Below, in pieces: positions 54,569 through 63,394 of a stretch of DNA of 64,000 nucleotides. Positions within the stretch are counted from its first letter, which is position 1; every line of letters begins with the position of its first letter. The DNA comes from Microvirga sp. ACRRW (GTDB lineage Bacteria > Pseudomonadota > Alphaproteobacteria > Rhizobiales > Beijerinckiaceae): positions 186,001 to 250,000 of the forward strand of contig NZ_JAKRNJ010000002.1 in the NCBI RefSeq assembly GCF_022346925.1, written 5' to 3'. Made by a program: the position numbers and the translations under genes. The notes under the pieces are model-generated. The model was not told the origin of the DNA and ran no database searches. It was given only the letters and a program-made list of their open reading frames with translations.

Positions 54569-55150
54569 ATGGCTAAGGGTTTGAGTGCGAAGGCGGGAGC
54601 GGCGCTGTCCGTTCTGGGCGTCCTTGTTCTGGCGGGATGCGCGTCTCCCGGCGAGAGCGGCGGCATGGGCATCGGCGAGATGCTGATGACGGGCGGCGCC
54701 ACGCTCGCGCCGGTCCAGACCACGCCCACGGCGGATGTGTATTGCCCGCCCGTGACGGTCTTCGAGGGCGGCTCCGCCATTCAGGCCTATGCCGGCGGCC
54801 GCACCGGCGACGCGTCAGCCCTGCGCAGCCAGATCGCGATCAGCAACCTCGCCCGCGAATGCGCGGGCCAGCCCGACGGCTCCACCCTCGTGAAGGTGGG
54901 CGTCGAGGCCCGCGCGCTCCTGGGCGCCGGTGGAGGAGCAGGCCGCTACAACGTCCCGGTCCAGGTCGTGGTGAAGGGCCGCTCGGGCGTGATCGCCACC
55001 CGCAGCCGCACAGGCGTTGCGGCCATCCCGGCCGGCGGCACGCAGGCCAGCGTCACCGTGGTCGAGGAGGGCATCCTGGTGCCTGCCTCCCAGGCCAATG
55101 AGTTCGAGATCGAAGTGGGCCTCGGCGGCCGCCAGGGTCGCCGCGGTTAA
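54569..55150 (+). CDS. lipoprotein, unknown function
   Basis: Encodes 193 residues. A lipobox LVLAGCAS at about 19-26 predicts lipidation at Cys24. The mature region starts with a Gly-rich linker, then has TADVYCPPVTVFEGGSAIQA, ISNLARECAGQPDGSTLVKV and AGRYNVPVQVVVKGRSGVIA. It looks like a single beta-rich domain common in Hyphomicrobiales. It may be in one operon with the IalB gene upstream. Convergent with the CNNM gene. Confidence 0.8.
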   Translation: MAKGLSAKAGAALSVLGVLVLAGCASPGESGGMGIGEMLMTGGATLAPVQTTPTADVYCPPVTVFEGGSAIQAYAGGRTGDASALRSQIAISNLARECAGQPDGSTLVKVGVEARALLGAGGGAGRYNVPVQVVVKGRSGVIATRSRTGVAAIPAGGTQASVTVVEEGILVPASQANEFEIEVGLGGRQGRRG

Positions 55151-55165
55151 GCAGCCGCCAGGCTC

Positions 55166-56470
55166 TTAGGAGAGGGCGGCTGAGCCCGCTCTCTGGCTCA
55201 GGGGCATGGCGAGTACCTTGTCGATCCGGCGCTCGTCCAGGTCGATCACCTCCAAACGCCATCCCAGCACGTCGACGAACTCGCCCGTGCTGGGCAGGCG
55301 CTGCAACTCACTGATCACCAGCCCGCCGACCGTATGATAGCTGCGGGCCTCGGGCAGGGTGATGCCCAGAACATCCGCCATCTCATCGACGGGCATGGAG
55401 CCCGCGAGCAGCCAAGAGCCGTCCTCGCGGCGCACGGCGTCGGGTTCCGGCGCCTCGCCGTCGGAGCGGAAGGCGCCGACGATGGCCTCCAGCGCATCCG
55501 CCGGGGTCACGACGCCTTCGAAATGCCCGTACTCGTCATGGACGAGCGCCATCGGGACTTCCGAGTCACGCAGGATCGCTAGCGCGTCCAGGGCATACAG
55601 CGTGTCCGGAATGACCGGCGCGGTCTGGATCTGCGCGCGGATGTCGAGGGGCTGGCCCGAGAGCAGGGAGGCCAGAAGCGCACGCGACTGCACGACGCCG
55701 ATGACGTTGTCGGGCGAGCCCTCACTGACCGGCAGGCGCGAGTGAGGCGTTTCCATCAGGAGCGCGCGGATCGATTCCTCGTCATCGTCGAGATCGATCC
55801 AGTCCACGTCCGTGCGCGGGGTCATGAGGCCGCGCACCGTCCGGTCGCCGAGGCGCAGGACGCCCGAGATCATGCGACGCTCCTGCTCTTCGATCACGCC
55901 GGCACTCTCGGCCTCGCCGACGAGGTGCTTGATCTCCTCTTCGGTCACCGTCGAGCTGTCGTCCGAGGACGTGCCGAGCAGCTTGAAGATCATGCCCGTG
56001 GAGGCGTTGAGAAGCCAAACGGCGGGGGCGGCGACCTTCGAGAGCACCAGCATGAGCGGGGCCATCGTGCAGGCGATGCCTTCCGGGTGACGCAGGGCGA
56101 GCTGCTTAGGCACCAGCTCGCCGATCACGATGGAGAGATAGGTGATGATGCTGATGACGATGCCGAAGCCGAGCGGTTCCGCGGCACCTTCCGGCATGCC
56201 CTGATCCATGAGGATCTGCGACAGGCGGTCGCCGAGGGCCGCGCCCGAGAAGGCGCCGGCCAGGATGCCCACGAGGGTGATGCCGATCTGAACGGTGGAG
56301 AGGAAGCGCCCCGAATCTTCCATGAGGGTCAGGGCTGTATTGGCTCCGGAACGTCCCTGTTCGGCCATGGCTTTGAGCCGAGGCCTTCGAGCGGACACGA
56401 TAGCGAGTTCTGAAAGCGCGAAAACGCCGTTCAGGGCGACGAGAGCGATAGCGATGATCAGTTCGAGCAA
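55166..56470 (-). CDS. CNNM/HlyC-CorC family membrane protein
   Basis: Encodes 434 residues. A DUF21 (CNNM) membrane domain covers about 1-190 (ALNGVFALSELAIVSARRPR, IGITLVGILAGAFSGAALGD, LSIVIGELVPKQLAL). A CBS pair covers about 205-330 (RTVRGLMTPRTDVDWIDLDD, VIGVVQSRALLASLLSGQPL). A CorC_HlyC domain follows at about 350-430 (GSWLLAGSMPVDEMADVLGI). Relatives are linked to magnesium or cobalt resistance and export; the hemolysin name is historical. The start at 56470 has a weak Shine-Dalgarno and lies opposite the riboswitch region. Confidence 0.92.
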   Translation of the reverse strand: MLELIIAIALVALNGVFALSELAIVSARRPRLKAMAEQGRSGANTALTLMEDSGRFLSTVQIGITLVGILAGAFSGAALGDRLSQILMDQGMPEGAAEPLGFGIVISIITYLSIVIGELVPKQLALRHPEGIACTMAPLMLVLSKVAAPAVWLLNASTGMIFKLLGTSSDDSSTVTEEEIKHLVGEAESAGVIEEQERRMISGVLRLGDRTVRGLMTPRTDVDWIDLDDDEESIRALLMETPHSRLPVSEGSPDNVIGVVQSRALLASLLSGQPLDIRAQIQTAPVIPDTLYALDALAILRDSEVPMALVHDEYGHFEGVVTPADALEAIVGAFRSDGEAPEPDAVRREDGSWLLAGSMPVDEMADVLGITLPEARSYHTVGGLVISELQRLPSTGEFVDVLGWRLEVIDLDERRIDKVLAMPLSQRAGSAALS

Positions 56471-56649
56471 CGATGTCAGGAGCTGCCGACCGGATCAGGC
56501 CGCGCTTTCCCCCTTCTGTGAATGATGGCCTAACATGGGGGGTTGAAGCCCTGCCGTCAATTAAGGCGGGGAGATAATGATTGCGGCACCCTGCTTTGTT
56601 GACAGGATCGCAATTCCTCTTCAGAGCTTAAGTCAGCCGATGATCCCCG

Positions 56650-56837
56650 CGGAAGAGACCGGGCCAAGAGCCCGGCGCCGAAGGCGCAACCGCCCCGGAA
56701 ACGCTCAGGCCAAAGGACCGCGCGGGAGCTGGCACTCTGGAAAGCGGCGATGCTTGAAGAAGCCTCGCCCACCGACGGGCGTAACCTGCCGCGTAAGCGG
56801 TTTAGGGAAATCTCTCAGGTCTCGTGACAGAGGGGGC
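56650..56837 (+). promoter_or_regulatory. tandem glycine riboswitch upstream of gcvT
   Basis: Two aptamers are visible. The first (about 56650-56722) runs from GCGGAAGAGACCGGGCC through GCGCCGAAGGCGCAACC to GCTCAGGCCAAAGGACC. The second (about 56733-56834) runs from ACTCTGGAAAG through CCACCGACGGGCGTAACC to ATCTCTCAGGTCTCGTGACAGAG. The GCCGAAGGnGCAA and CUCAGGnnnnnGGAC cores are those of the glycine riboswitch family. It should switch the gcv operon on when glycine is plentiful. No terminator with a T-tract is seen before the gcvT start at 56891, so translational control is likelier. The remaining upstream gap (56471-56649) shows only promoter-like DNA. Confidence 0.92.
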
Positions 56838-56890
56838 GCAGAGCAACGGGCCGCAAGGCTCGATGAAACGCGCACCTTTGAGGGAACACG

Positions 56891-58039
56891 ATGGCCGGGC
56901 CTGCGAACAGCGATCAGCCGCTTCTGAAAACGCCGCTTCATGCCGAGCATGTGGCGCTTGGCGCCCGCATGGTGCCGTTTGCCGGCTTCGACATGCCGGT
57001 ACAGTACCCCACCGGCATCATGACCGAGCACAACTGGACCCGCGAGCATGCGGGCCTGTTCGACGTCTCGCATATGGGCCAGGCCTTCCTCGTCACCGAT
57101 GACAAGAACCACGAGACCGTGGCCAAGGCTCTCGAGACGCTGATCCCCGCCGATGTGCTGAACCTGAAGCCGAACCAGCAGCGCTATTCGCAGCTGCTTG
57201 CGGACGATGGCGGCATTCTCGACGACCTGATGGTCACTCGCGTCGGCGCTCCCGGTCATGAGGGCTGGCTTTATCTCGTCGTCAACGCTTCCATGAAGGA
57301 GCAGGACTACGCGCATATCCAGGCGCGCCTGCCGAAGGGCGTTACGCTCAACCGTAAGGACGGCCTCGCGCTCATGGCGCTGCAGGGCCCGTCCGCCGAA
57401 GGCGTTCTCGCAAAGCTCGCGCCCGAGACCAAGGATCTGCCCTTCATGATGTCCGCCGATGTGCAGATCGACGGCATGTGGTGCCACGTCTCCCGCTCCG
57501 GCTACACGGGCGAGGACGGCTATGAGATTTCCTGCAAGGCGGAAGATGCGGCAAAGCTCTGGAACAAGCTGCTCGAGAATCCGGAAGTGAAAGCCATCGG
57601 CCTCGGCGCGCGCGACTCGCTTCGTCTCGAAGCGGGCCTGTGCCTCTACGGCCACGACATCGACACCACGACCTCGCCCATCGAGGCTGGCCTCATCTGG
57701 TCGATCCAGAAGCGCCGCCGCGAGGAGGGGGGCTTCCCCGGTGCTGCGCGCGTTCAGCGCGAGATCAAGGAAGGTGCCGCCCGCGTGCGCGTCGGCATTC
57801 AGCCGGAAGGCCGCGCGCCTGCCCGTGAAGGCAGCGTGATCACCACGCCCGACGGGCGCGAGGTCGGCATCGTCACCTCCGGCGGCTTCGGTCCCACCGT
57901 CAACGGCCCGGTTGCCATGGGTTATGTGTCGAAGGACGCATCCGCTATCGGCACCGATCTTCATCTCATCGTTCGCGGCAAGCCGCTGCCTGCAAAGGTC
58001 GCCGCCATGCCGTTCGCTCCGCATCGTTACAAGCGCTAA
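56891..58039 (+). CDS. gcvT: glycine cleavage system T protein (aminomethyltransferase)
   Basis: Encodes 382 residues. It transfers the aminomethyl carbon from GcvH to tetrahydrofolate, releasing ammonia. Landmarks are GARMVPFAGFDMPVQYPTGI and FDVSHMGQAFLV near the N-terminus, the catalytic-site region NLKPNQQRYSQLLADDGGIL, SGYTGEDGYEI, and LGARDSLRLEAGLCLYGHDI. It starts 54 bases after the riboswitch with GAGGGAA as Shine-Dalgarno and leads the gcv operon. Confidence 0.97.
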   Translation: MAGPANSDQPLLKTPLHAEHVALGARMVPFAGFDMPVQYPTGIMTEHNWTREHAGLFDVSHMGQAFLVTDDKNHETVAKALETLIPADVLNLKPNQQRYSQLLADDGGILDDLMVTRVGAPGHEGWLYLVVNASMKEQDYAHIQARLPKGVTLNRKDGLALMALQGPSAEGVLAKLAPETKDLPFMMSADVQIDGMWCHVSRSGYTGEDGYEISCKAEDAAKLWNKLLENPEVKAIGLGARDSLRLEAGLCLYGHDIDTTTSPIEAGLIWSIQKRRREEGGFPGAARVQREIKEGAARVRVGIQPEGRAPAREGSVITTPDGREVGIVTSGGFGPTVNGPVAMGYVSKDASAIGTDLHLIVRGKPLPAKVAAMPFAPHRYKR

Positions 58040-58060
58040 TCCCAGGGGGAGTTAAAAACC

Positions 58061-58435
58061 ATGACCACGCGTTACACCAAGGATCACGAATACATCCGCG
58101 TCGAAGGCGATGCAGGCATCGTCGGCATTTCCGACTATGCTCAGGCTCAGCTCGGCGACGTCGTGTTCGTGGAGCTGCCGAGCGTCGGCAAGAATCTCTC
58201 GAAGGGCGATGAAGCCGCTGTCGTCGAGAGCGTGAAGGCCGCAAGCGAAGTCTACGCTCCGGTTTCCGGCGAAGTCGTCGAGGTCAACAGCGATCTCGAA
58301 GCCACCCCCGGCACCGTCAACGAAGATGCCGCCGGTCGCGGCTGGTTCCTGAAGCTGCGCCTCACGAACCCGAGCGAGCTCGACGGTCTCATGACCGAAG
58401 AGCAGTACCAGGCTTTCGTGAAGTCGATTTCGTAA
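58061..58435 (+). CDS. gcvH: glycine cleavage system H protein
   Basis: Encodes 124 residues. The lipoyl-lysine lies in AAVVESVKAASEVYAPVSGE (ESVKA motif, about 60-64), within the compact lipoyl domain. It shuttles the aminomethyl group between GcvP, GcvT and lipoamide dehydrogenase. It starts 21 bases after gcvT with AGGGGGAG as Shine-Dalgarno. A palindromic repeat and an osmC gene separate it from gcvPA. Confidence 0.97.
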   Translation: MTTRYTKDHEYIRVEGDAGIVGISDYAQAQLGDVVFVELPSVGKNLSKGDEAAVVESVKAASEVYAPVSGEVVEVNSDLEATPGTVNEDAAGRGWFLKLRLTNPSELDGLMTEEQYQAFVKSIS

Positions 58436-58462
58436 TCGAGAGCGTCCAACTAATCTCTGTCC

Positions 58463-58567
58463 TCATCCTGAGGAGGCGCGTAAGCGCCGTCTCGAAGGAG
58501 GTTCGAGAGTTCACTGGAGACGCCTCGCCCTTCGAGACGCCCACTGCGCGGGCTCCTCAGGGTGAGG
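58463..58567. repeat. dispersed palindromic element, CCTCATCC family, inside the gcv operon
   Basis: About 105 bases with terminal repeats CCTCATCCTGAGGAG (58463-58477) and CTCCTCAGGGTGAGG (58553-58567), one mismatch, and an inner perfect pair CGTCTCGAAGG / CCTTCGAGACG. As RNA it would fold into a long hairpin between gcvH and osmC. Elements with these ends are frequent intergenic repeats in Hyphomicrobiales. It may stabilise the gcvTH part of the message or attenuate the rest. Confidence 0.8.
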
Positions 58568-58592
58568 CTCGGTCGAGAACGAAAAGTTAGGC

Positions 58593-59075
58593 ATGGCAAT
58601 GGCACACGAATACACGGCCACTGTGGTTTGGAAACGCGGGGAGGGCGAGGCCTTCTCCGACAACAAATACAGCCGTGGCCATCGCTGGTCGTTCGACGGC
58701 GGCATCACGGTGCCTGGATCGGCATCGCCCTCCGTCGTGCCGTTGCCGCTCTCGCGCGAAGATGCCGTAGATCCGGAGGAGGCCTTCGTGGCGGCGATCT
58801 CCAGCTGTCACATGCTCACCTTTCTCGGCATTGCCGCCAAGAAGCGCTTCGTCATCGATCTCTATGAAGACATGGCCGTCGGTGTCATGACGCCGAACGA
58901 GAACGGCAAGCTCTTCGTCTCGAAAGTCACGCTCGATCCGGTGATCGAGTTCTCTGGCGACAAGATGCCGACGCCCGAGCAGATCGCCGACATGCACCAC
59001 CTCGCTCACAAAGAATGCTTCATCGCGAATTCCGTTCTTACGGAGATCGTGGTGAAGGGCATTCCCTCGCACTAA
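58593..59075 (+). CDS. OsmC family peroxidase-like protein
   Basis: Encodes 160 residues of the OsmC/Ohr fold. The catalytic cysteine is in [20 protein letters not shown]; the second Cys in NKYxx-type OsmC is matched near [16 protein letters not shown]. The start of the protein ([20 protein letters not shown]) is typical of the YhfA/OsmC subgroup. It reduces organic peroxides with dihydrolipoamide-type thiols in characterised Ohr members. Its place between gcvH and gcvPA is unusual and may matter because gcvH carries lipoate. Confidence 0.88.
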   Translation: MAMAHEYTATVVWKRGEGEAFSDNKYSRGHRWSFDGGITVPGSASPSVVPLPLSREDAVDPEEAFVAAISSCHMLTFLGIAAKKRFVIDLYEDMAVGVMTPNENGKLFVSKVTLDPVIEFSGDKMPTPEQIADMHHLAHKECFIANSVLTEIVVKGIPSH

Positions 59076-59092
59076 CCCAAGGTTTTCAACCG

Positions 59093-60433
59093 ATGCGTTA
59101 TCTGCCTCTTTCCGATACCGATCGCAGCGAGATGCTCGCGCGCATCGGCGTCAAGAATGTCGACGAGCTGTTCGCCGACGTGCCGAAGAACCTGCTTCTG
59201 AAAGCACCCGTCGATCTGCCGCGCCGCAAGGGCGAGCTGGAGGTGGAGCGCATCCTCTCCCGCATGTCCTCCAAGAACGTTCCGGCCTCGTCCGTGCCGT
59301 TCTTCGTGGGCGCGGGCGCCTACAAGCACCATGTGCCGGCGACCGTCGATCACCTGATCCAGCGTTCCGAATTCCTGACGAGCTACACGCCGTATCAGCC
59401 TGAGATCGCTCAAGGCACGCTGCAATATCTCTTCGAGTTCCAGACGCAGGTGGCGGCGCTCACCGGCATGGAAGTGGCGAACGCCTCCATGTATGACGGC
59501 TCCACCGGCACAGGCGAAGCGGTGCTCATGGCGCACCGCGTCACCAAGCGCCGCAAGGCCGTTCTCTCGGGTGGCCTGCATCCGCATTACGCCGAAGTGG
59601 TGCGCACGCTCTCCGACATGGCGAGCGACCAGGTCGTCACCATGAAGCCGGATGTTGCCGGCAGCGAAGACATTCTCTCGCAGATCGACGACACCACCTC
59701 CTGCGTCGTCGTGCAGTCGCCGGACGTGTTCGGCAACGTGCGCGACCTCAAGCCGATTGCCGAGAAGGCGCACAAGCATGGCGCGCTGCTGATCGCCGTG
59801 TTCACCGAAGTCGTCTCGCTCGGTCTCGTTGCCTCTCCTGGCAGCCAGGGCGCCGACATCGTTGTCGGCGAAGGCCAGTCCATCGGCAACGCGCTCAACT
59901 TCGGCGGACCCTATGTGGGCCTCTTCGCCGCGCAGTCGAAGTACATCCGCCAGATGCCGGGCCGCCTCTGCGGCGAGACGGTGGACGCGGACGGCAATCG
60001 CGGTTTCGTGCTGACCCTCTCCACGCGCGAGCAGCATATCCGCCGCGACAAGGCGACCTCGAATATCTGCACCAATTCGGGCCTCTGCGCGCTGGCCTTC
60101 ACCATTCACATGACGCTGCTCGGTGAAACGGGCCTCAAGCGTCTTGCGCGCGTGAACCATGCGAACGCGATCAAGCTCGCTGACCAGCTCAGCAACGTGA
60201 AGGGCGTCGAGGTTCTGAACAAGACCTTCTTCAACGAGTTCACCGTGAAGCTCGCAAAGCCTGCGGCTGAAGTGGTTGAAGCACTCGCCAAAAAGGGCGT
60301 GCTTGCGGGCGTGCCCGTGTCGCGCCTGCTGCCGGGTGCCGGCCTCGACAACCTGCTGCTCGTGGCTTCCACCGAAGTGAACACCGATGATGATCGCGCG
60401 GCCTTCTGTGCCGCCTTGAAGGAGGTTCTGTGA
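59093..60433 (+). CDS. gcvPA: glycine dehydrogenase (decarboxylating) subunit 1
   Basis: Encodes 446 residues from the ATG at 59093. It is the N-terminal half of the P protein, which in this lineage is split into two genes. It decarboxylates glycine with PLP held by subunit 2. Landmarks are [60 protein letters not shown], and [18 protein letters not shown]. It overlaps gcvPB by one base. Confidence 0.97.
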   Translation: MRYLPLSDTDRSEMLARIGVKNVDELFADVPKNLLLKAPVDLPRRKGELEVERILSRMSSKNVPASSVPFFVGAGAYKHHVPATVDHLIQRSEFLTSYTPYQPEIAQGTLQYLFEFQTQVAALTGMEVANASMYDGSTGTGEAVLMAHRVTKRRKAVLSGGLHPHYAEVVRTLSDMASDQVVTMKPDVAGSEDILSQIDDTTSCVVVQSPDVFGNVRDLKPIAEKAHKHGALLIAVFTEVVSLGLVASPGSQGADIVVGEGQSIGNALNFGGPYVGLFAAQSKYIRQMPGRLCGETVDADGNRGFVLTLSTREQHIRRDKATSNICTNSGLCALAFTIHMTLLGETGLKRLARVNHANAIKLADQLSNVKGVEVLNKTFFNEFTVKLAKPAAEVVEALAKKGVLAGVPVSRLLPGAGLDNLLLVASTEVNTDDDRAAFCAALKEVL

Positions 60434-62004
60434 TGTTGAACCGCCAGGGACGTCCCTCTTCCGCCGGTCAGGCCGGCACCAGTAACGCGCATCCGACCTT
60501 CACCGGCAACAAGGCGCTGGCGCAGGTCGAGCCGCTGCTCTTCGAGATCGGCCGCTATGATACGACCGGCGTCGATATCGACGAGCCGGAGGCTTTCACG
60601 CCGCGCCTCGGCGGCCTGGAGCGCAAGGAGGCCATCGGCCTTCCGGGGCTCTCCGAGCCCGAGACCATGCGCCATTTCGTGCGCCTGTCTCAGCAGAATT
60701 ACGGCATCGATACGGGCCTCTTCCCGCTCGGTTCCTGCACCATGAAGCACAATGCGCGTCTCAACGAGCGCATGGCGCGCCTGCCGGGCTTCTCGGACGT
60801 GCATCCGCTGCAGCCGGTTTCCACGGTACAGGGCGCGCTCGAGTTGATGAACGAGCTGGCGCATTACCTCATGACGCTCACCGGCACGAAGGCGGTTTCG
60901 CTGTCGCCGAAGGCCGGCGCGCATGGCGAGCTCTGCGGCATGATGGCGATCAAGGCCGCCATCGAAGCCAAGGGCGAGGGTAAGACGCGTAACGTGGTGC
61001 TCGTGCCCGATTCCGCGCACGGCACGAACCCGGCCACCGCAGCTTTGATCGGTTTCGTCGTGAAGCCGGTTCCGGCCCGCGAAGACGGCTGGGTGCATGT
61101 GGAGGACGTGAAGGAGCGTCTCGGTCCCGATGTGGCCGCGATCATGCTCACGAACCCCAACACCTGCGGCCTCTTCGAGCCTCAGGTGGTTGAGATCGCC
61201 AAGGCGGTTCACGATGCGGGCGGTTACTTCTATTGCGACGGCGCGAACTTCAACGCCATCGTCGGTAAAGCGCGTCCCGGCGATCTCGGCGTCGATGCCA
61301 TGCATATCAACCTGCACAAGACCTTCTCGACGCCTCACGGCGGCGGCGGCCCGGGCTCCGGCCCGGTGGTGCTCTCCGAGCGCCTCGCGCCTTACGCGCC
61401 GGTTCCGTTCGTGCGCATGGGCAAGAACGGTTTCGAGCTGGTGGAAGAGGCATCTGACGCTGCTGAGAAGCCTTTCGGCCGCATGACCGCTTTCCACGGC
61501 CAGATGGGCATGTATGTGCGCGCGCTGTCCTACATGCTCTCGCATGGTTCGGACGGTATGAAGCAGGCTTCCGAAGACGCCGTGCTCAACGCCAACTACA
61601 TCCGCGCCGGTCTCTCCGACCTGATGTCGCTGCCCTTCGGCGACAAGCCGTGCATGCACGAAGTGCTGTTCGACGATGCGTGGCTGAAGGATACGGGCGT
61701 GACCACGCTCGATGTGGCGAAGGCCATGATCGACGAGGGCTATCACCCGATGACCATGTACTTCCCGCTGGTGGTGCATGGCGCGATGCTGATCGAGCCG
61801 ACGGAATCCGAATCGAAGTCGTCCCTCGATCTCTTCGTCGCGGCCCTGCGCGATCTCGCCATGGCCGCGAAGAACGGCGACACGGAACGCTTCACCGGCG
61901 CTCCCTACCACGCCCCGCGCCGCCGTCTCGACGAGACCCGTGCTGCGCGCAGTCCGATCCTCAAATGGACAAAGCCGGATCCGGTCGCGGAAGCGGCGGA
62001 GTAA
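60433..62004 (+). CDS. gcvPB: glycine dehydrogenase (decarboxylating) subunit 2
   Basis: Encodes 523 residues from the ATG at 60433 (AAGGAGG 8 bases upstream; a GTG three bases earlier is possible). The PLP lysine is in HINLHKTFSTPHGGGGPGSG, and GLFPLGSCTMKHNARLNERM and VLVPDSAHGTNPATAALIGF are conserved. Together with subunit 1 it forms the P protein of the glycine cleavage complex. Final gene of the operon, followed by a strong terminator. Confidence 0.97.
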   Translation: MLNRQGRPSSAGQAGTSNAHPTFTGNKALAQVEPLLFEIGRYDTTGVDIDEPEAFTPRLGGLERKEAIGLPGLSEPETMRHFVRLSQQNYGIDTGLFPLGSCTMKHNARLNERMARLPGFSDVHPLQPVSTVQGALELMNELAHYLMTLTGTKAVSLSPKAGAHGELCGMMAIKAAIEAKGEGKTRNVVLVPDSAHGTNPATAALIGFVVKPVPAREDGWVHVEDVKERLGPDVAAIMLTNPNTCGLFEPQVVEIAKAVHDAGGYFYCDGANFNAIVGKARPGDLGVDAMHINLHKTFSTPHGGGGPGSGPVVLSERLAPYAPVPFVRMGKNGFELVEEASDAAEKPFGRMTAFHGQMGMYVRALSYMLSHGSDGMKQASEDAVLNANYIRAGLSDLMSLPFGDKPCMHEVLFDDAWLKDTGVTTLDVAKAMIDEGYHPMTMYFPLVVHGAMLIEPTESESKSSLDLFVAALRDLAMAAKNGDTERFTGAPYHAPRRRLDETRAARSPILKWTKPDPVAEAAE

Positions 62005-62019
62005 GGCTCCCGAAAACGC

Positions 62020-62046
62020 AAATGCCCGGCCATGTGCCGGGCATTT
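62020..62046 (+). terminator. intrinsic terminator of the gcv operon
   Basis: AAATGCCCGGC (62020-62030) pairs perfectly with GCCGGGCATTT (62036-62046) around CATGT, continuing into a T-run (to 62050). It lies 15 bases past the gcvPB stop and is the strongest intrinsic terminator in the window. Confidence 0.95.
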
Positions 62047-62063
62047 TTTTGTGAAGATCATAT

Positions 62064-62167
62064 CGTCATCCCGGGACCGCGGAGCGGAACCCGGGATCGC
62101 GTGACGAGAATGGCGCTTTATTCTGCGGACGATCCCGGATCTGCGCTGCGCTTCGTCCGGGATGACG
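62064..62167. repeat. dispersed palindromic element, GTCATYCC family, copy 2
   Basis: About 104 bases with perfect terminal repeats CGTCATCCCGG (62064-62074) and CCGGGATGACG (62157-62167), and an inner GGGATCG / CGATCCC pair. It matches the ends and layout of the element at 35503-35601, so the two belong to one family. It lies between the gcv terminator and the HAD gene, without touching either. Confidence 0.8.
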
Positions 62168-62173
62168 CTGGGC

Positions 62174-62824
62174 CTACGCGAGCGCCTGCACTGCCCCCGA
62201 TAAATCCGTCATCTGCTCAATGACAACCGGGGCACCCGCCTGCCGCAAACTCTCCGCATGTCCAGGCCCGCAATGCCCTCCGCCCGTAAAGCCGATCACA
62301 GGCATTCCTGCTGCAATCGCGGCTTGAACGCCTGCGGGGGAATCCTCGATCACGATGCAGTCTTCACGCTTGGCGCCCATCCGTTCTGCGGCGAGCAAAA
62401 ACAGGTCCGGCGCAGGCTTGCCGCGCGTGACCATCGTCGCGCTGAAAACGTTTTCGAAAAGATCGGCGAGGCCTGTCACACGCAGCGACAAGGCGATTCG
62501 CTCCGGCACGGAGGACGACGCGACGCAGCGCGGATAGGGCAGGGCAAGAATGGCGTCGCGCACGCCTGCGATGGGCTTCAGGTCGGTCTCGAAGCGCGCG
62601 AAAAGGGTGCGGTTGATCCGTTCCGTGAGATCCGCAGGCAACGTGCAGGCATGGTCCGCCTCGATGCGGGCGATCATGTCCTTCATGCTCTTGCCGACGA
62701 ATTGCCGCGTAATCTCCTCAGCAGTGTAGGGCAGGCCGAGGGCGCCCAGAACATCGGCGTCCACCTGGCAGGCAAGCGGTTCTGAATCCACCAGAACGCC
62801 GTCGCAATCGAAAATCAGCAGCAT
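62174..62824 (-). CDS. HAD superfamily phosphatase (beta-phosphoglucomutase-like)
   Basis: Encodes 216 residues from the ATG at 62824. Motif I is IFDCDGVLVDSEPL (nucleophile Asp, acid-base Asp), motif II is CVASSSVPERI, motif III is TRGKPAPDLFLLAAERMG, and motif IV is CIVIEDSPAGVQAA. The cap is helical, inserted after motif I as in the PGM/phosphoglycolate-type subgroup. The substrate is unknown. Its start lies just beyond the atpF terminator, so it depends on its own promoter or readthrough. Confidence 0.92.
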   Translation of the reverse strand: MLLIFDCDGVLVDSEPLACQVDADVLGALGLPYTAEEITRQFVGKSMKDMIARIEADHACTLPADLTERINRTLFARFETDLKPIAGVRDAILALPYPRCVASSSVPERIALSLRVTGLADLFENVFSATMVTRGKPAPDLFLLAAERMGAKREDCIVIEDSPAGVQAAIAAGMPVIGFTGGGHCGPGHAESLRQAGAPVVIEQMTDLSGAVQALA

Positions 62825-62839
62825 GGTTTCTCTCAGCAA

Positions 62840-62865
62840 AAAGGCCGCCTTTGAGGGCGGCCTTT
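62840..62865 (-). terminator. terminator of the F0 ATP synthase operon
   Basis: AAAGGCCGCC (62840-62849) pairs with GGCGGCCTTT (62856-62865) around six bases. On the reverse strand the stem runs into TTTTTGCTGAG. It lies 25 bases past the atpF stop and 16 bases before the HAD start. Confidence 0.88.
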
Positions 62866-62889
62866 GAAACATTGCGTTGTTTGCGAAGC

Positions 62890-63384
62890 TTATTGCAGCT
62901 TCGTGCGCACGTCGTTGAGGCCCTTGGACACCAGTGCCGAAGCGGCGTTTCCGGTGACCTCCTGGCGCAGTACGCGCTCGGAAGCCTTGACGGCGGCGTC
63001 GACGGCGGCGGCGCGGACCTCGGCGGAGGCCTGAGCCTCGGCCTGGGCGATCTTCGCTTCGGCGGAAGCGGTGCGGCGCTGCACGAAGTCGGCCATCTTC
63101 TCCTGAGCCTCGCGGGCCAGGCGCTCGGCCTCGTCCTTGGCGTTGGAGACGATCTCGGCGGCTTCGCGCTCGGCGGCGGCGCGCTTGGCTTCGAATTCCT
63201 TCAGGAGCTTCTCGGCGTCCTCACGCAGGCGCTTGGCCTCGGTGAGTTCGTCGGCGATGCGCTTGCCGCGGGAATCGAGCTGTTTTCCGACATTGCCGGG
63301 AACGCCGTAATAGAACAGGACGCCGATGAAGATGAAGAGGGCGACGGCGACCCAGAAAGTGGGATTGGCAAGAAGCGCGGACAT
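62890..63384 (-). CDS. atpF: F0F1 ATP synthase subunit b
   Basis: Encodes 164 residues from the ATG at 63384 (AAGGAGAG upstream). One N-terminal membrane helix (FWVAVALFIFIGVLFYYGVP) is followed by a long charged helix (AKRLREDAEKLLKEFEAKRA, EREAAEIVSNAKDEAERLAR) that forms the peripheral stalk. It pairs with the b' subunit just upstream as a heterodimer, linking F0 subunit a to F1 via delta. Last gene of the F0 cluster. Confidence 0.95.
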   Translation of the reverse strand: MSALLANPTFWVAVALFIFIGVLFYYGVPGNVGKQLDSRGKRIADELTEAKRLREDAEKLLKEFEAKRAAAEREAAEIVSNAKDEAERLAREAQEKMADFVQRRTASAEAKIAQAEAQASAEVRAAAVDAAVKASERVLRQEVTGNAASALVSKGLNDVRTKLQ

Positions 63385-63394
63385 GGGGCTCTCC

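Noticed and set aside
56577-56890. Short open frames over the gcvT leader
   Set aside because: The region is a structured glycine riboswitch; the frames have no Shine-Dalgarno or similarity.
60106-62061. Long reverse open frame opposite gcvPB and gcvPA
   Set aside because: Antisense shadow of the conserved glycine decarboxylase genes.
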